Source: Spyradosoma sp004558035
GTDB taxonomy: Bacteria > Verrucomicrobiota > Verrucomicrobiia > Opitutales > UBA953
DNA length: 64,000 bases
Reading direction: 5' to 3'
Assembly: GCF_050314555.1 (NCBI RefSeq)
Contig: NZ_JBNPNH010000002.1
Location: 124,001 to 188,000 of the forward strand
How positions within the stretch are numbered: position 1 is the stretch's first letter; each line of letters starts with the position of its first letter. Shown here one piece after another: positions 17,653-24,441 of the stretch. The translations under genes and the position numbers were made by a program. Below the pieces are notes generated by a model. The model searched no databases, had not been told where the DNA came from, and saw nothing but the letters and a program-made list of their open reading frames with translations.

Positions 17653-17852
17653 CGTTCCCGCGGGGCAGTTGCGCTTTTCAAGCGCGCGTTTTTTCGCGGC
17701 GCGCCCCCAAGCGGCGTTGCCGCATGGGGTTATGCTTGTTCCGCATTTCATGCGGGAACGCGTTGGGGGCGAAGGCATTCCTGCCTTCGTTCCCGCGGCG
17801 CTCGCTTCTCCGCGGACGAAATTTCGCCGCACGGCGTCCGCACGTTCCCGCG
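17653..17852 (+). repeat. ~200-bp direct repeat, copy 2
   Basis: Same orientation as 16075-16271, with about 1.58 kb between corresponding positions. Differences are a few substitutions and a short indel near GGGGGC(GA)AGGCATTCC. Confidence 0.85.
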
Positions 17853-18019
17853 ACGGAGACGTGGACGTCTCCGCCCCCCCCAGACGCGTTCCCGCAATCG
17901 CGCGCTTACAGCGCGCATGGTTTTTCGCGTTTTTCGTAGGGTTAAAACCCTACGCTGGACAATTCCGCCCCGACGGGCTTGCACTATCCATCATCCGTTA
18001 TCCGTTTTCCGTTCCCGCT

Positions 18020-18050
18020 AAAAAAAAAGGGCGACCGAGACGGCCGCCCT
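18020..18050 (-). terminator. Terminator of the iron alcohol dehydrogenase gene
   Basis: On the minus strand, stem GGGCGGCC / GGTCGCCC with loop GTCTC is followed by nine T. It begins 24 bp after the gene's stop. Confidence 0.85.
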
Positions 18051-18073
18051 TCGTCACGCCGAATCGGGAAGCT

Positions 18074-19264
18074 TCAGCGGAAGGATTTTTCGTAGATCGC
18101 GAGGCAGTCGGCCTCGGAAAGCGGCGCGGGATCGCAGGCGAAGAGCATGCCCATCGCCTCGCGCGCGTTGCGGACCATCGCGGGAAACTCGTCGCGCGAA
18201 ATGCCCCAGTCGGACATCTTCAGGTCGGCGACGCCGCAGTCGCGCTGCAGCTTCGCGAGCGCGGCGAGAAAGTCCTCCGGCTTGTCGGCGGCGGGCATTC
18301 CCATGACCTGCGCCATCTTCACGAAGCGTTCCGGGCTCACGCCGAGCTCGATGAAGCGCGCGTAGTAGGCGAGCGAAATCATGATGAGGCCCGCACCGTG
18401 CGGCAGATCCTGGTGGAACGCGGAAAGCGCGTGCTCGAGCGAGTGCTCGCTCGTGCAGGCGCCGACGCACATGACGGTGCCGGAAAGCGTGTTGCCCCAC
18501 GAGACGTGCAGGCGCGCCTCGGCGTCGTTCCCGTCGCGGACGGCGCGCGGGAGCCAGCGCGCGACGTGCTCGATCGCCGTGAGCGCGTACATGTCGCTCA
18601 TCAGATTCGCGTGCGCGGAGATGAACGATTCCGTCGAGTGAAAGAGCGCGTCGAAGCCCTGATACGCGGTGAACTTCGCGGGAACGGTGCGCGTGAGCTC
18701 GGGATCGACGACGGCGAGCACGGGGAAGAGCGCGGGATCGAGCAGCGCGGTCTTTTCGCGCGTTTCGGGGTTGGTGATGACGCCGCCACAGTCCGTCTCC
18801 GAGCCCGTGCCGGCGGTCGTCGTCACGGCGACGATCGGGAGCGGGCGCACGGCGATCGGCCTGCCCTTGCCCGTGCCGAACGCGACGTAGTCCCAGAGGT
18901 CGCCTTCGTTGGTCGCGACGACGGCGACGCCCTTCGCGGCGTCCATCACGCTGCCGCCGCCGAGCGCGACGATGAAGTCGCAGCCGTTTTCGCGCGCGGC
19001 CGCGCCGCCCGCCATGACGGCGGACTTGAGCGGATTCGGTCCGACCTTGTCGAAGAGCGTCCACTCGACGCCGGCGCGGCGCAGCTGGGCTTCCGTGCGG
19101 GCGAGCGTTCCCGTCGCGCGCACGGATTTTCCGTCGGAAATCATCAGCAGCGCCTTTTTTCCGGGCATCGGCTGGTCGCCGAGTTTTTCGAGCGTTCCCG
19201 CGCCGAAGAGCGTGCGCGTGGGAACGTACATGTCGTAGCTTGTTTTCGTTTCCATAATCTTCAC
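18074..19264 (-). CDS. Iron-containing alcohol dehydrogenase
   Basis: A 396-residue cytoplasmic NAD(P)-dependent group III alcohol/aldehyde reductase. It has the dinucleotide motif GGGSVMDAAK (residues ~101-110), TTTAGTGSETDCGGVI, and metal-ligand regions QGFDALFHSTESF and EHSLEHALSAFHQDLPHGAG. The start may be ATG 19264 (MKIMETK) or 19255. The gene is driven by a MerR-type promoter and diverges from the merR-like gene, the arrangement known for AdhR-type aldehyde-responsive systems. It probably detoxifies or reduces reactive carbonyls, and the exact substrate is unknown. Confidence 0.92.
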   Translation of the reverse strand: MKIMETKTSYDMYVPTRTLFGAGTLEKLGDQPMPGKKALLMISDGKSVRATGTLARTEAQLRRAGVEWTLFDKVGPNPLKSAVMAGGAAARENGCDFIVALGGGSVMDAAKGVAVVATNEGDLWDYVAFGTGKGRPIAVRPLPIVAVTTTAGTGSETDCGGVITNPETREKTALLDPALFPVLAVVDPELTRTVPAKFTAYQGFDALFHSTESFISAHANLMSDMYALTAIEHVARWLPRAVRDGNDAEARLHVSWGNTLSGTVMCVGACTSEHSLEHALSAFHQDLPHGAGLIMISLAYYARFIELGVSPERFVKMAQVMGMPAADKPEDFLAALAKLQRDCGVADLKMSDWGISRDEFPAMVRNAREAMGMLFACDPAPLSEADCLAIYEKSFR

Positions 19265-19278
19265 GATGATGTCCCCCG

Positions 19279-19309
19279 ATGCTACAAGTTAGAGCTTACT
19301 CCAAGTCAA
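19279..19309 (-). promoter_or_regulatory. MerR-type promoter of the alcohol dehydrogenase gene
   Basis: Minus strand: -35 TTGACT (19304-19309), 19-bp spacer with TGGAGTAAGCTC, -10 TAGCAT (19279-19284). The hexamers and spacer length are identical to those of the DUF4405 promoter. Confidence 0.85.
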
Positions 19310-19341
19310 GGATTTTTTTGAAAAAAAACGAAAAAAAACGT

Positions 19342-19372
19342 TCGACTTGGAGCGCGCTCGAAGGTGTATTCT
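19342..19372 (+). promoter_or_regulatory. MerR-type promoter of the regulator gene itself
   Basis: Plus strand: TCGACT (19342-19347), 19-bp spacer TGGAGCGCGCTCGAAGGTG with the dyad GAGCGCGCTC, then TATTCT (19367-19372), ten bases before the ATG at 19382. This implies autoregulation. The -35 is weaker than at the two target promoters. Confidence 0.75.
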
Positions 19373-19381
19373 CGGAGAACC

Positions 19382-19842
19382 ATGGAATACACGATCTCGC
19401 AGGCGGCTGAAAAATTCGGCATCACCGCGCACACGCTGCGCTTTTACGACAAGGAGGGACTGCTGCCCTTCGTCGACCGCGGCGCGGGCGGGCGCGCATC
19501 TTCAAGGACGGAGACCTCGGCTGGCTCCGCATCATCGGCTGTCTGAAGGAGACGGGAATGCCGATCCGCGAAATCCGCGACTACCTCGACCTGTGCATGA
19601 AGGGCGACAAGACGCTGCAGCGGCGTCTCGAAATCATGCGCGAACACAAGGCGAAGATGCAGGAAAAGCTCGCCGAAATCAAAAAATACATGAAGGTGAT
19701 CGACTTCAAGTTGGACTACTACGAAAAGGCGATCGCCGCGGGAACGGAGGCGGTCCACCGCGACAAGCCCGAACCCGAAACCACCGCCGAAGCCGACAAG
19801 CGGCGCGTCGCCGCCGCCCGCCGCTCCCGCGCGAAGAAGTGA
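19382..19842 (+). pseudogene. MerR-family regulator with a single-base deletion frameshift
   Basis: The N-terminus MEYTISQAAEKFGITAHTLRFYDKEGLLPF is a standard MerR winged-helix (residues 1-30). After VDRGAGGR the frame is lost, and the expected text resumes one base out of phase: IFKDGDLGWLRIIGCLKETGMPIREIRDYLDL, then the dimerisation coiled coil (RRLEIMREHKAKMQEKLAEIKKYMKVIDFKLDYY) to 19842. One added base near 19490-19500 restores a ~153-residue AdhR-like protein. No Cys sensor pair is obvious in the coiled coil. The promoters in its neighbourhood still carry intact operators, which argues that the protein functions and that the deletion is recent or a sequencing error. Confidence 0.8.
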
Positions 19843-19860
19843 CGCGGGGCGAAGCGGGAA

Positions 19861-20220
19861 TCATTCTTCGGAGATTTCCGGCTCGCCGCGTCCGGGAAGC
19901 GGCTCGAAGACGACGAGAACTTTTCCGTCCGCGAAGGCGAAGCGGTAATTCGTTCCCGCGACGACCTGCGTCGAGACCTTCACGGGAACGCGCACGGCGT
20001 ATTCCGTTCCCGACGCGGCGCGGGCGAAGACTTTGAGCGCGTCCGCGGGAACAGGCGAAATCCATTCGCCGTAGGCGCCGCAAAGCGCGATTTCCTCCGC
20101 CTCGTCGAGAACGCTCCCGGCTTCCGCTTCGTCGCCGCGGCAGCCGGAAAAGCCCGCGCACGCGGCGAAGACGAGCGCCGCCGCGAAGAGGTTTCCGGGA
20201 GAAATTTTTCGCGTCTTCAT
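19861..20220 (-). CDS. Cystatin-like lipoprotein (cysteine peptidase inhibitor)
   Basis: A 119-residue lipoprotein with a signal peptide and lipobox (FSGC, Cys27), followed by a single cystatin/stefin-like domain. Diagnostic features are an N-terminal Gly region CGAYGEWISPVP, helix residues ADALKVFARAAS, the inhibitory loop QVVAG within STQVVAGTNYRF, a strand KVLVVFEPL and a second loop LPG. Cystatins are tight inhibitors of papain-like cysteine peptidases, so a periplasmic or surface inhibitor is the natural reading. The ATG at 20220 was chosen because it starts the signal peptide. It follows the PepSY-type gene by 16 bp, forming a two-gene operon. Confidence 0.8.
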   Translation of the reverse strand: MKTRKISPGNLFAAALVFAACAGFSGCRGDEAEAGSVLDEAEEIALCGAYGEWISPVPADALKVFARAASGTEYAVRVPVKVSTQVVAGTNYRFAFADGKVLVVFEPLPGRGEPEISEE

Positions 20221-20236
20221 ACGGCGGAGCTTTTTT

Positions 20237-20800
20237 TCAGACGAGGAAAAATCCCGCCGCACAGGCGAGCGCGCCGAGCACGAAAGAAACCGCGAGCGAA
20301 CGGCGGCGCGCCTTGTTCTTCCACGCAAAGACGAGCCCGCTCAGATACGCGATCAGCATCGCCGCGCCCGCGCCGACCGCCAGCACGCGGAAATACGTTC
20401 CCGCCTTGCCTTTGTGGACGAGCATCAGCTTGTCGAAGAGACCGGGCGTGACGATTTCCGCGCGCATCACGTTCCCCGCGTCCTCGGCGCGGCGCCCGCG
20501 GCCGAAGCCGCCGCGTTCTTCGGGAAAGCGGACGTGCATTCCGAACGCCGAGCCGTAGCACGCGACGCCCTTGCGCACGGAAAATTCTGCGGGAACGGAG
20601 ACGCCCTGCTCCTCAAGCGCCTTTTTCGCCGCCTCGTAATCGCGCGCTGCGACGCCGGGCAGCTCGCGGACTTCGACGGTCTCCGTCGTGCGCACGCCGC
20701 ACAGATAAAGCGCTCCCGTGAGCGCGAACGCGCACAGCAGCGGCAGGAAAAACAGCGTCGCGTAGAGGTGCGCCGTCAGACAGATTTTTTGCAGATTCAT
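20237..20800 (-). CDS. PepSY-associated transmembrane protein
   Basis: A 187-residue inner-membrane protein with an N-terminal helix (HLYATLFFLPLLCAFALTGALYL, residues ~11-33), a ~95-residue extracytoplasmic segment, and two C-terminal helices (RVLAVGAGAAMLIAYLSGLV and SLAVSFVLGALACAAGFF). The pattern HKGKAGTYFRVLAVGAG is typical of PepSY-associated TM proteins, often linked to iron or siderophore reduction or peptidase control. It is upstream of, and probably co-transcribed with, the cystatin-like lipoprotein. Confidence 0.65.
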   Translation of the reverse strand: MNLQKICLTAHLYATLFFLPLLCAFALTGALYLCGVRTTETVEVRELPGVAARDYEAAKKALEEQGVSVPAEFSVRKGVACYGSAFGMHVRFPEERGGFGRGRRAEDAGNVMRAEIVTPGLFDKLMLVHKGKAGTYFRVLAVGAGAAMLIAYLSGLVFAWKNKARRRSLAVSFVLGALACAAGFFLV

Positions 20801-20853
20801 GGCGAAGGAGGTGATGAAGGTTATAAGGTTATGAGGTTATGGAGATTATGAGG

Positions 20854-21390
20854 TTACGAGGGTTGTGAAAGTGATTTTTTCGTCGGATTTTCCTTCGCGC
20901 GCGCGTGGCGGGCGAGCCTGCGCATGAGCGCCGCGCGCAGCGGTTTCGCGACGATGAAGCCGCAGCAGTTTTTCGCGCCGCAGCGGCACGGATGCTCGAA
21001 GAATCCGGCGAGCCCGAAGCCGTAGTCGAACGAAAGCTCCTCGCCCGCGGCGATCGCGCGCGTCGCGACGATTTCCATGCGGCGTTCCCGCGCGTCCCAG
21101 ACGGCCTCGCAGTTTTCGTCGCAGGAATGGTTGATGAAGCGCGCGGGGTTGTCCGCGACGACGTCCGTCGCGTCGATGAAGCGTCCGTCGCCGATTTCGA
21201 AAAAATACACGGGCGCGCCCGCGCCGCCTTCGCGGGAACGCGCTTCGGCGCGGCGTTCCAGCGTTTCCGCGTCGATGAGCTCGCCGCGGTATTCGGCTAC
21301 GCGCGTTCCCGCCGCGATCGGCTCGACGGCGAAGACGCCGCTGCCGTGAATCGGCGAGGAACGGACTTCGATGCGGGCGGGCGCGTTCAC
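20854..21390 (-). CDS. SET-domain lysine methyltransferase with post-SET Cys cluster
   Basis: A 178-residue compact SET protein: IHGSGVFAVEPIAAGT (residues 14-29), EYRGELID (33-40), RFINHSCDENCE (84-95, cofactor-binding NHSC), and GEELSFDYGF (117-126, catalytic Tyr123). The post-SET zinc motif is C135-x-C137-x4-C142 (CRCGAKNCC). SET enzymes transfer methyl from S-adenosylmethionine to protein lysines. The start is taken as GTG 21390, 2 bp after the stop of the upstream kinase gene, because no nearer ATG precedes the conserved core. There is no signal peptide. The target (own DNA-binding proteins or a host protein) is unknown. Confidence 0.85.
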   Translation of the reverse strand: MNAPARIEVRSSPIHGSGVFAVEPIAAGTRVAEYRGELIDAETLERRAEARSREGGAGAPVYFFEIGDGRFIDATDVVADNPARFINHSCDENCEAVWDARERRMEIVATRAIAAGEELSFDYGFGLAGFFEHPCRCGAKNCCGFIVAKPLRAALMRRLARHARAKENPTKKSLSQPS

Positions 21391-21392
21391 GG

Positions 21393-22391
21393 TCAGGCGA
21401 TCTGGCGGAAGGAATTGCCGAGGCGCAGCTGCACTTCGGGCGTCACCGCGACGCCGCCGAGCGCGAGCGCCTGAATCGCGGCGCCCACGACGGGCTGCAG
21501 CTTCGGGCGCACGATCTCGCAGCGCGGGAAGCGCTTTTCCAGCGCCGTGCGGAAGATCGTCGCGCAGGGTTCGTTGAGAATCACGCCGCCCGTGATGCCC
21601 AGGCGCAGCGTCTCCGAAGGCATGTCGAGCCTGCGCGCGACGGTCTCGACCATCGTCGCCAGATCGTCCATCGCGCCTTCGAGAATCTTCTTCGCGACCG
21701 CGTCGCCGGCGAGATACGCCTCGTCGAGGAAGACCGCGAGCGCGGCGATTTCGTCCTTGCTCATCGGTTCGCCGGGGTGCTTGAGGCTGTCCTGGTGCAG
21801 GCGCTGCGAAATCTGCCCGACTTCGGAAATCTGCAGTTCGCGGAAGAACGTGTCCTTCAGCGAAGTGGGTTCGCCGCGCCCGTCCGCCGCGCGCACGGCG
21901 GCGGTCAGCCCGCGCCGCGCGAGGTCGAACGCGCCGCCTTCGTCGGAGACGTGGAAGTCGTAGCCGCCGGTCTCCCACTCGCGTCCGTCGTCGGAACGCC
22001 CGTAGCACTTCGAGCCCGTTCCCGCGATGAGCACGATGCCGCCGCGCGTCCCGAAGGTCGCCGCGCAGAGCGAGCGCGTGTCGTTTTCGACGCGGAAATT
22101 CGCGATCTTCACGTCGTCGAACGCCGCGATCTTCTCGTGGAGCGCGCGCGCGGAAACGCTGTCGTTCACGCCGGAAATGCCGAAGAATCCCGTCTCGAAG
22201 ACGGGGGGCGTTCCCGCGGACTTCGCGGCGTCCACCACCGCGCGGTGCAGGTTTTCGAGCGCCTTTTCCGCGCCGACGCTGTTGGGATTGGAGGCGCCCG
22301 CGAGCGCGTAGCCGCGGCAGATGCCGTCTTCAGAAACGGCGAGCGCACGCGTCTTCGTGCCGCCGCCGTCGATGCCGATGTAGTATTTCAT
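21393..22391 (-). CDS. BadF/BadG-type kinase, N-acetylglucosamine kinase-like
   Basis: A 332-residue ASKHA-fold sugar kinase. The phosphate-1 motif is IGIDGGGTKTRALAV (residues 4-18), phosphate-2 is GIVLIAGTGSKCYG, and an adenosine motif region is LGITGGVILNEP. The family includes GlcNAc kinases and BadF ATPases; size and motifs favour GlcNAc phosphorylation. That would fit with two secreted GH20 hexosaminidases in the window releasing GlcNAc. It is cytoplasmic and overlaps in operon fashion with the SET gene. Confidence 0.82.
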   Translation of the reverse strand: MKYYIGIDGGGTKTRALAVSEDGICRGYALAGASNPNSVGAEKALENLHRAVVDAAKSAGTPPVFETGFFGISGVNDSVSARALHEKIAAFDDVKIANFRVENDTRSLCAATFGTRGGIVLIAGTGSKCYGRSDDGREWETGGYDFHVSDEGGAFDLARRGLTAAVRAADGRGEPTSLKDTFFRELQISEVGQISQRLHQDSLKHPGEPMSKDEIAALAVFLDEAYLAGDAVAKKILEGAMDDLATMVETVARRLDMPSETLRLGITGGVILNEPCATIFRTALEKRFPRCEIVRPKLQPVVGAAIQALALGGVAVTPEVQLRLGNSFRQIA

Positions 22392-22509
22392 AAACGGGAA
22401 GGTTATGGAGGTTATGAAGTGATGGAGTTATGAAAGTTGATTGTTTTTTCGGCGAAAGCGAGCGCGGCGAACTTCATCATGGCTTCGCCCCGCCTCCACG
22501 GACGCCGCG

Positions 22510-22926
22510 TCAGCGCTTCGTCGTCAGAATCTGTCCTTCGACGACGTTCCCGTCGAGCACGCGCCCGCCGACCGTGCGGCGTTCCGCGGTCTCGACGCGC
22601 ACGCGCGCCGTCGGCGTCAGGTCGAAGCGGCGCACGGAAAGCTCTTCGCCGACGGCGACGCTTTCGCCCGCGTAAAGCTGCGCGACGAACAGGTGCGCCT
22701 CGGGATCGCTCATCACAATGATGCCGATCTCGCGGTTTTCGGGAAGACCAGCGTTCTCGACTTCGGCTTCCGCGGCGGAAGCGAAGGCGGCGACGGACGC
22801 GACGGCGCGCGCGGCGTCTTCCGTTCCCGCGTCTTTCGCGGGCGCGGGCGTTTCACGGGAAGACGCGCAGCCCGCGGCAAGCGCGGCGCAGAGCGCGAAG
22901 GGGAAAAAACGTAAGGAGGAAATCAT
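22510..22926 (-). CDS. Small lipoprotein of unknown function
   Basis: A 138-residue protein with a lipoprotein signal (FALCAALAAGC, Cys20). An Ala-rich spacer and a ~75-residue C-terminal domain follow (GIIVMSDPEAHLFVAQLYAGESVAVGEELSVRRFDLTPTARVRVE) that looks like a small beta-barrel of the type seen in proteins handling secreted cargo. I do not recognise a family with certainty. It lies alone between two spacers of GGTTATGG-type repeats. Confidence 0.6.
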   Translation of the reverse strand: MISSLRFFPFALCAALAAGCASSRETPAPAKDAGTEDAARAVASVAAFASAAEAEVENAGLPENREIGIIVMSDPEAHLFVAQLYAGESVAVGEELSVRRFDLTPTARVRVETAERRTVGGRVLDGNVVEGQILTTKR

Positions 22927-23083
22927 GACGAAAAAAGTGACGACGTGATGAGGTTATGGAGTTATGGAGTTATGAAGTTATTTGCTTTCCGCGGAACAAC
23001 GATTTTTTGAAGACTTTTCGGCGAAGCCGAACGCAATGAACTTTCGAAACTTCATAACCGCCATAACTTCATGACTTCGAAGT
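22927..23083. repeat. Spacer of GGTTATGGAG-type imperfect repeats
   Basis: Plus-strand GAGGTTATGGAGTTATGGAG units (22950-22980) are mirrored by CATAACCGCCATAACTTCAT (23054-23074), with a TTTTCGGCGAAGCCGAACGC core (about 23019-23038) between. This is the same core hairpin as in the 68-bp repeats at 9483 and 10762. Related tracts lie at 20815-20870 and 22392-22440. Confidence 0.6.
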
Positions 23084-24304
23084 TCAGAACATCTTTTTGA
23101 TGCGGACGAGCGCGTCCGCGAACGCGTCGATCTCGGCGAACGTGTTGTAGAACGCGAACGAGGCGCGCACCGTTCCCGCGACGCCCAGCGCCTTCATCAG
23201 CGGCATCGCGCAGTGATGGCCGACGCGCACGGCGACGCCGAACGTGTCGAGCAGCGTGCCCAGGTCGCTCGGGTGGACGCCGTCCACGCCGAAGGAGATC
23301 ACGGAAGCCTTTTCCGGCGCCGTGCCGTAGATCTTCAGCCCGTCGATCGCGCTCAGCTTTTCCGTCGCGTAGGCGAGCAGCGCGGCTTCGTGCGCGGCGG
23401 CGGGAACGCGGATCGGCGAAAAATAATCCAGCGCCGCGCCGAGCCCGACGGCGCCGCAGATGTTCGGCGTTCCCGCCTCGAAGCGCTCCGGAATGCCGCG
23501 GAAGGTCGTTCCCGCGAAATCGACCTTTTCGATCATGTCGCCGCCGCCCTGATAAGGCGGCATGGCTTCGAGAATTTCCGCGCGCCCGTAAAGCACGCCG
23601 ATGCCCGTCGGCCCGAAGACCTTGTGCCCGGAAAAGACGAAGAAATCGCAGTCCAGGTCGCGGACGTCGACGACGCCGTGCGCGGCGGACTGCGCGCCGT
23701 CCACCAGCGCGAGCGCTCCCGCGGCATGCGCGGCGGCGACGAGCTCCTTCACCGGGTTGACGGTGCCGAGCGCGTTGGAGACGTGCGCGACGCCGACGAT
23801 CTTCGTGCGCGGCGAAAGCAGATTTTTCCACGCCGCGACGTCGAGCGAGCCGTCCGGCAGAATCGGCGCGGCGACGATTTTCGCGCCCGTGCGCTCGGCG
23901 ATCAGCTGCCACGGCACGATGTCGGCGTGGTGCTCCAGCGTCGTGAGCAGGATTTCGTCGCCCGCGCGCAGATTTTTCGCGCCCCAGCTCGCGGCGACGA
24001 GATTGATCGCCTCCGTCGCTCCGCGCGTGAAGACGCATTCCCGCGGTTCGCGCGCGTTGATGAACGCGGCGACGCGTTCCCGCGCCCGCTCGAACGCGAG
24101 CGTCGCGGACGCGCTCAGATGATACAGTCCGCGGTGAATGTTCGCGTTGGAGCACGCGTAAAAATCGGCGACGGCGTCGATGACGCGCCGCGGCTTCTGG
24201 GCGGTCGCGGCATTGTCCAGATACACGAGCGGGCGTTTTCCCATGCGCGTCGCGAGCAACGGGAAATCGGCTCGAATTTTCTCTACGTCAAATGATTCGG
24301 ACAC
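23084..24304 (-). CDS. sufS: Cysteine desulfurase, SufS type
   Basis: A 406-residue class V PLP enzyme that removes sulfur from cysteine for Fe-S cluster assembly. The PLP lysine is K228 in VFSGHKVFGPTG and the persulfide Cys is C365 in RVGHHCAMPLM, very close to the positions in E. coli SufS. Other group-II markers are TTLEHHADIVPWQ and RFEAGTPNI. The start is GTG 24304 (VSESFDVEKIRADFPLL). The much longer open frame upstream is the shadow of the neighbouring glycosidase gene. No other suf genes are adjacent. Confidence 0.92.
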   Translation of the reverse strand: MSESFDVEKIRADFPLLATRMGKRPLVYLDNAATAQKPRRVIDAVADFYACSNANIHRGLYHLSASATLAFERARERVAAFINAREPRECVFTRGATEAINLVAASWGAKNLRAGDEILLTTLEHHADIVPWQLIAERTGAKIVAAPILPDGSLDVAAWKNLLSPRTKIVGVAHVSNALGTVNPVKELVAAAHAAGALALVDGAQSAAHGVVDVRDLDCDFFVFSGHKVFGPTGIGVLYGRAEILEAMPPYQGGGDMIEKVDFAGTTFRGIPERFEAGTPNICGAVGLGAALDYFSPIRVPAAAHEAALLAYATEKLSAIDGLKIYGTAPEKASVISFGVDGVHPSDLGTLLDTFGVAVRVGHHCAMPLMKALGVAGTVRASFAFYNTFAEIDAFADALVRIKKMF

Positions 24305-24379
24305 AGTGCGGGAAAGTTTCTCACTCGCCCGCCCGCTTCGCAACCGATAATTTCGCCCCTCCCGCCGCGAGCGCGCGCG

Positions 24380-24419
24380 AAAAAAAATCCCCGGCGGGAA
24401 CGACCCGTCGGGGATTTTT
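24380..24419 (-). terminator. Terminator of the clan GH-D glycosidase gene
   Basis: Inverted repeat ATCCCCGGCGGG / CCCGTCGGGGAT with an A7 run on the left and T5 on the right. It is positioned 22 bp past the minus-strand gene's stop. Confidence 0.8.
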
Positions 24420-24441
24420 CGCGAAGGCGCGAGAACGCGCC

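Larger units (their letters stand above)
17506..18073. other. 568-bp repeat-rich spacer
   Basis: It contains a GGGTAAGCGTCTCGCTTGCCC hairpin (about 17552-17573), ATCCATTATCCG-type tracts (17620-17650 and 17985-18010), direct repeat copy 2 (17653-17852), a palindromic GAGACGTGGACGTCTC (about 17856-17871) next to a C8 run, and the terminator of the dehydrogenase gene (18020-18050). No gene is visible. Confidence 0.6.
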
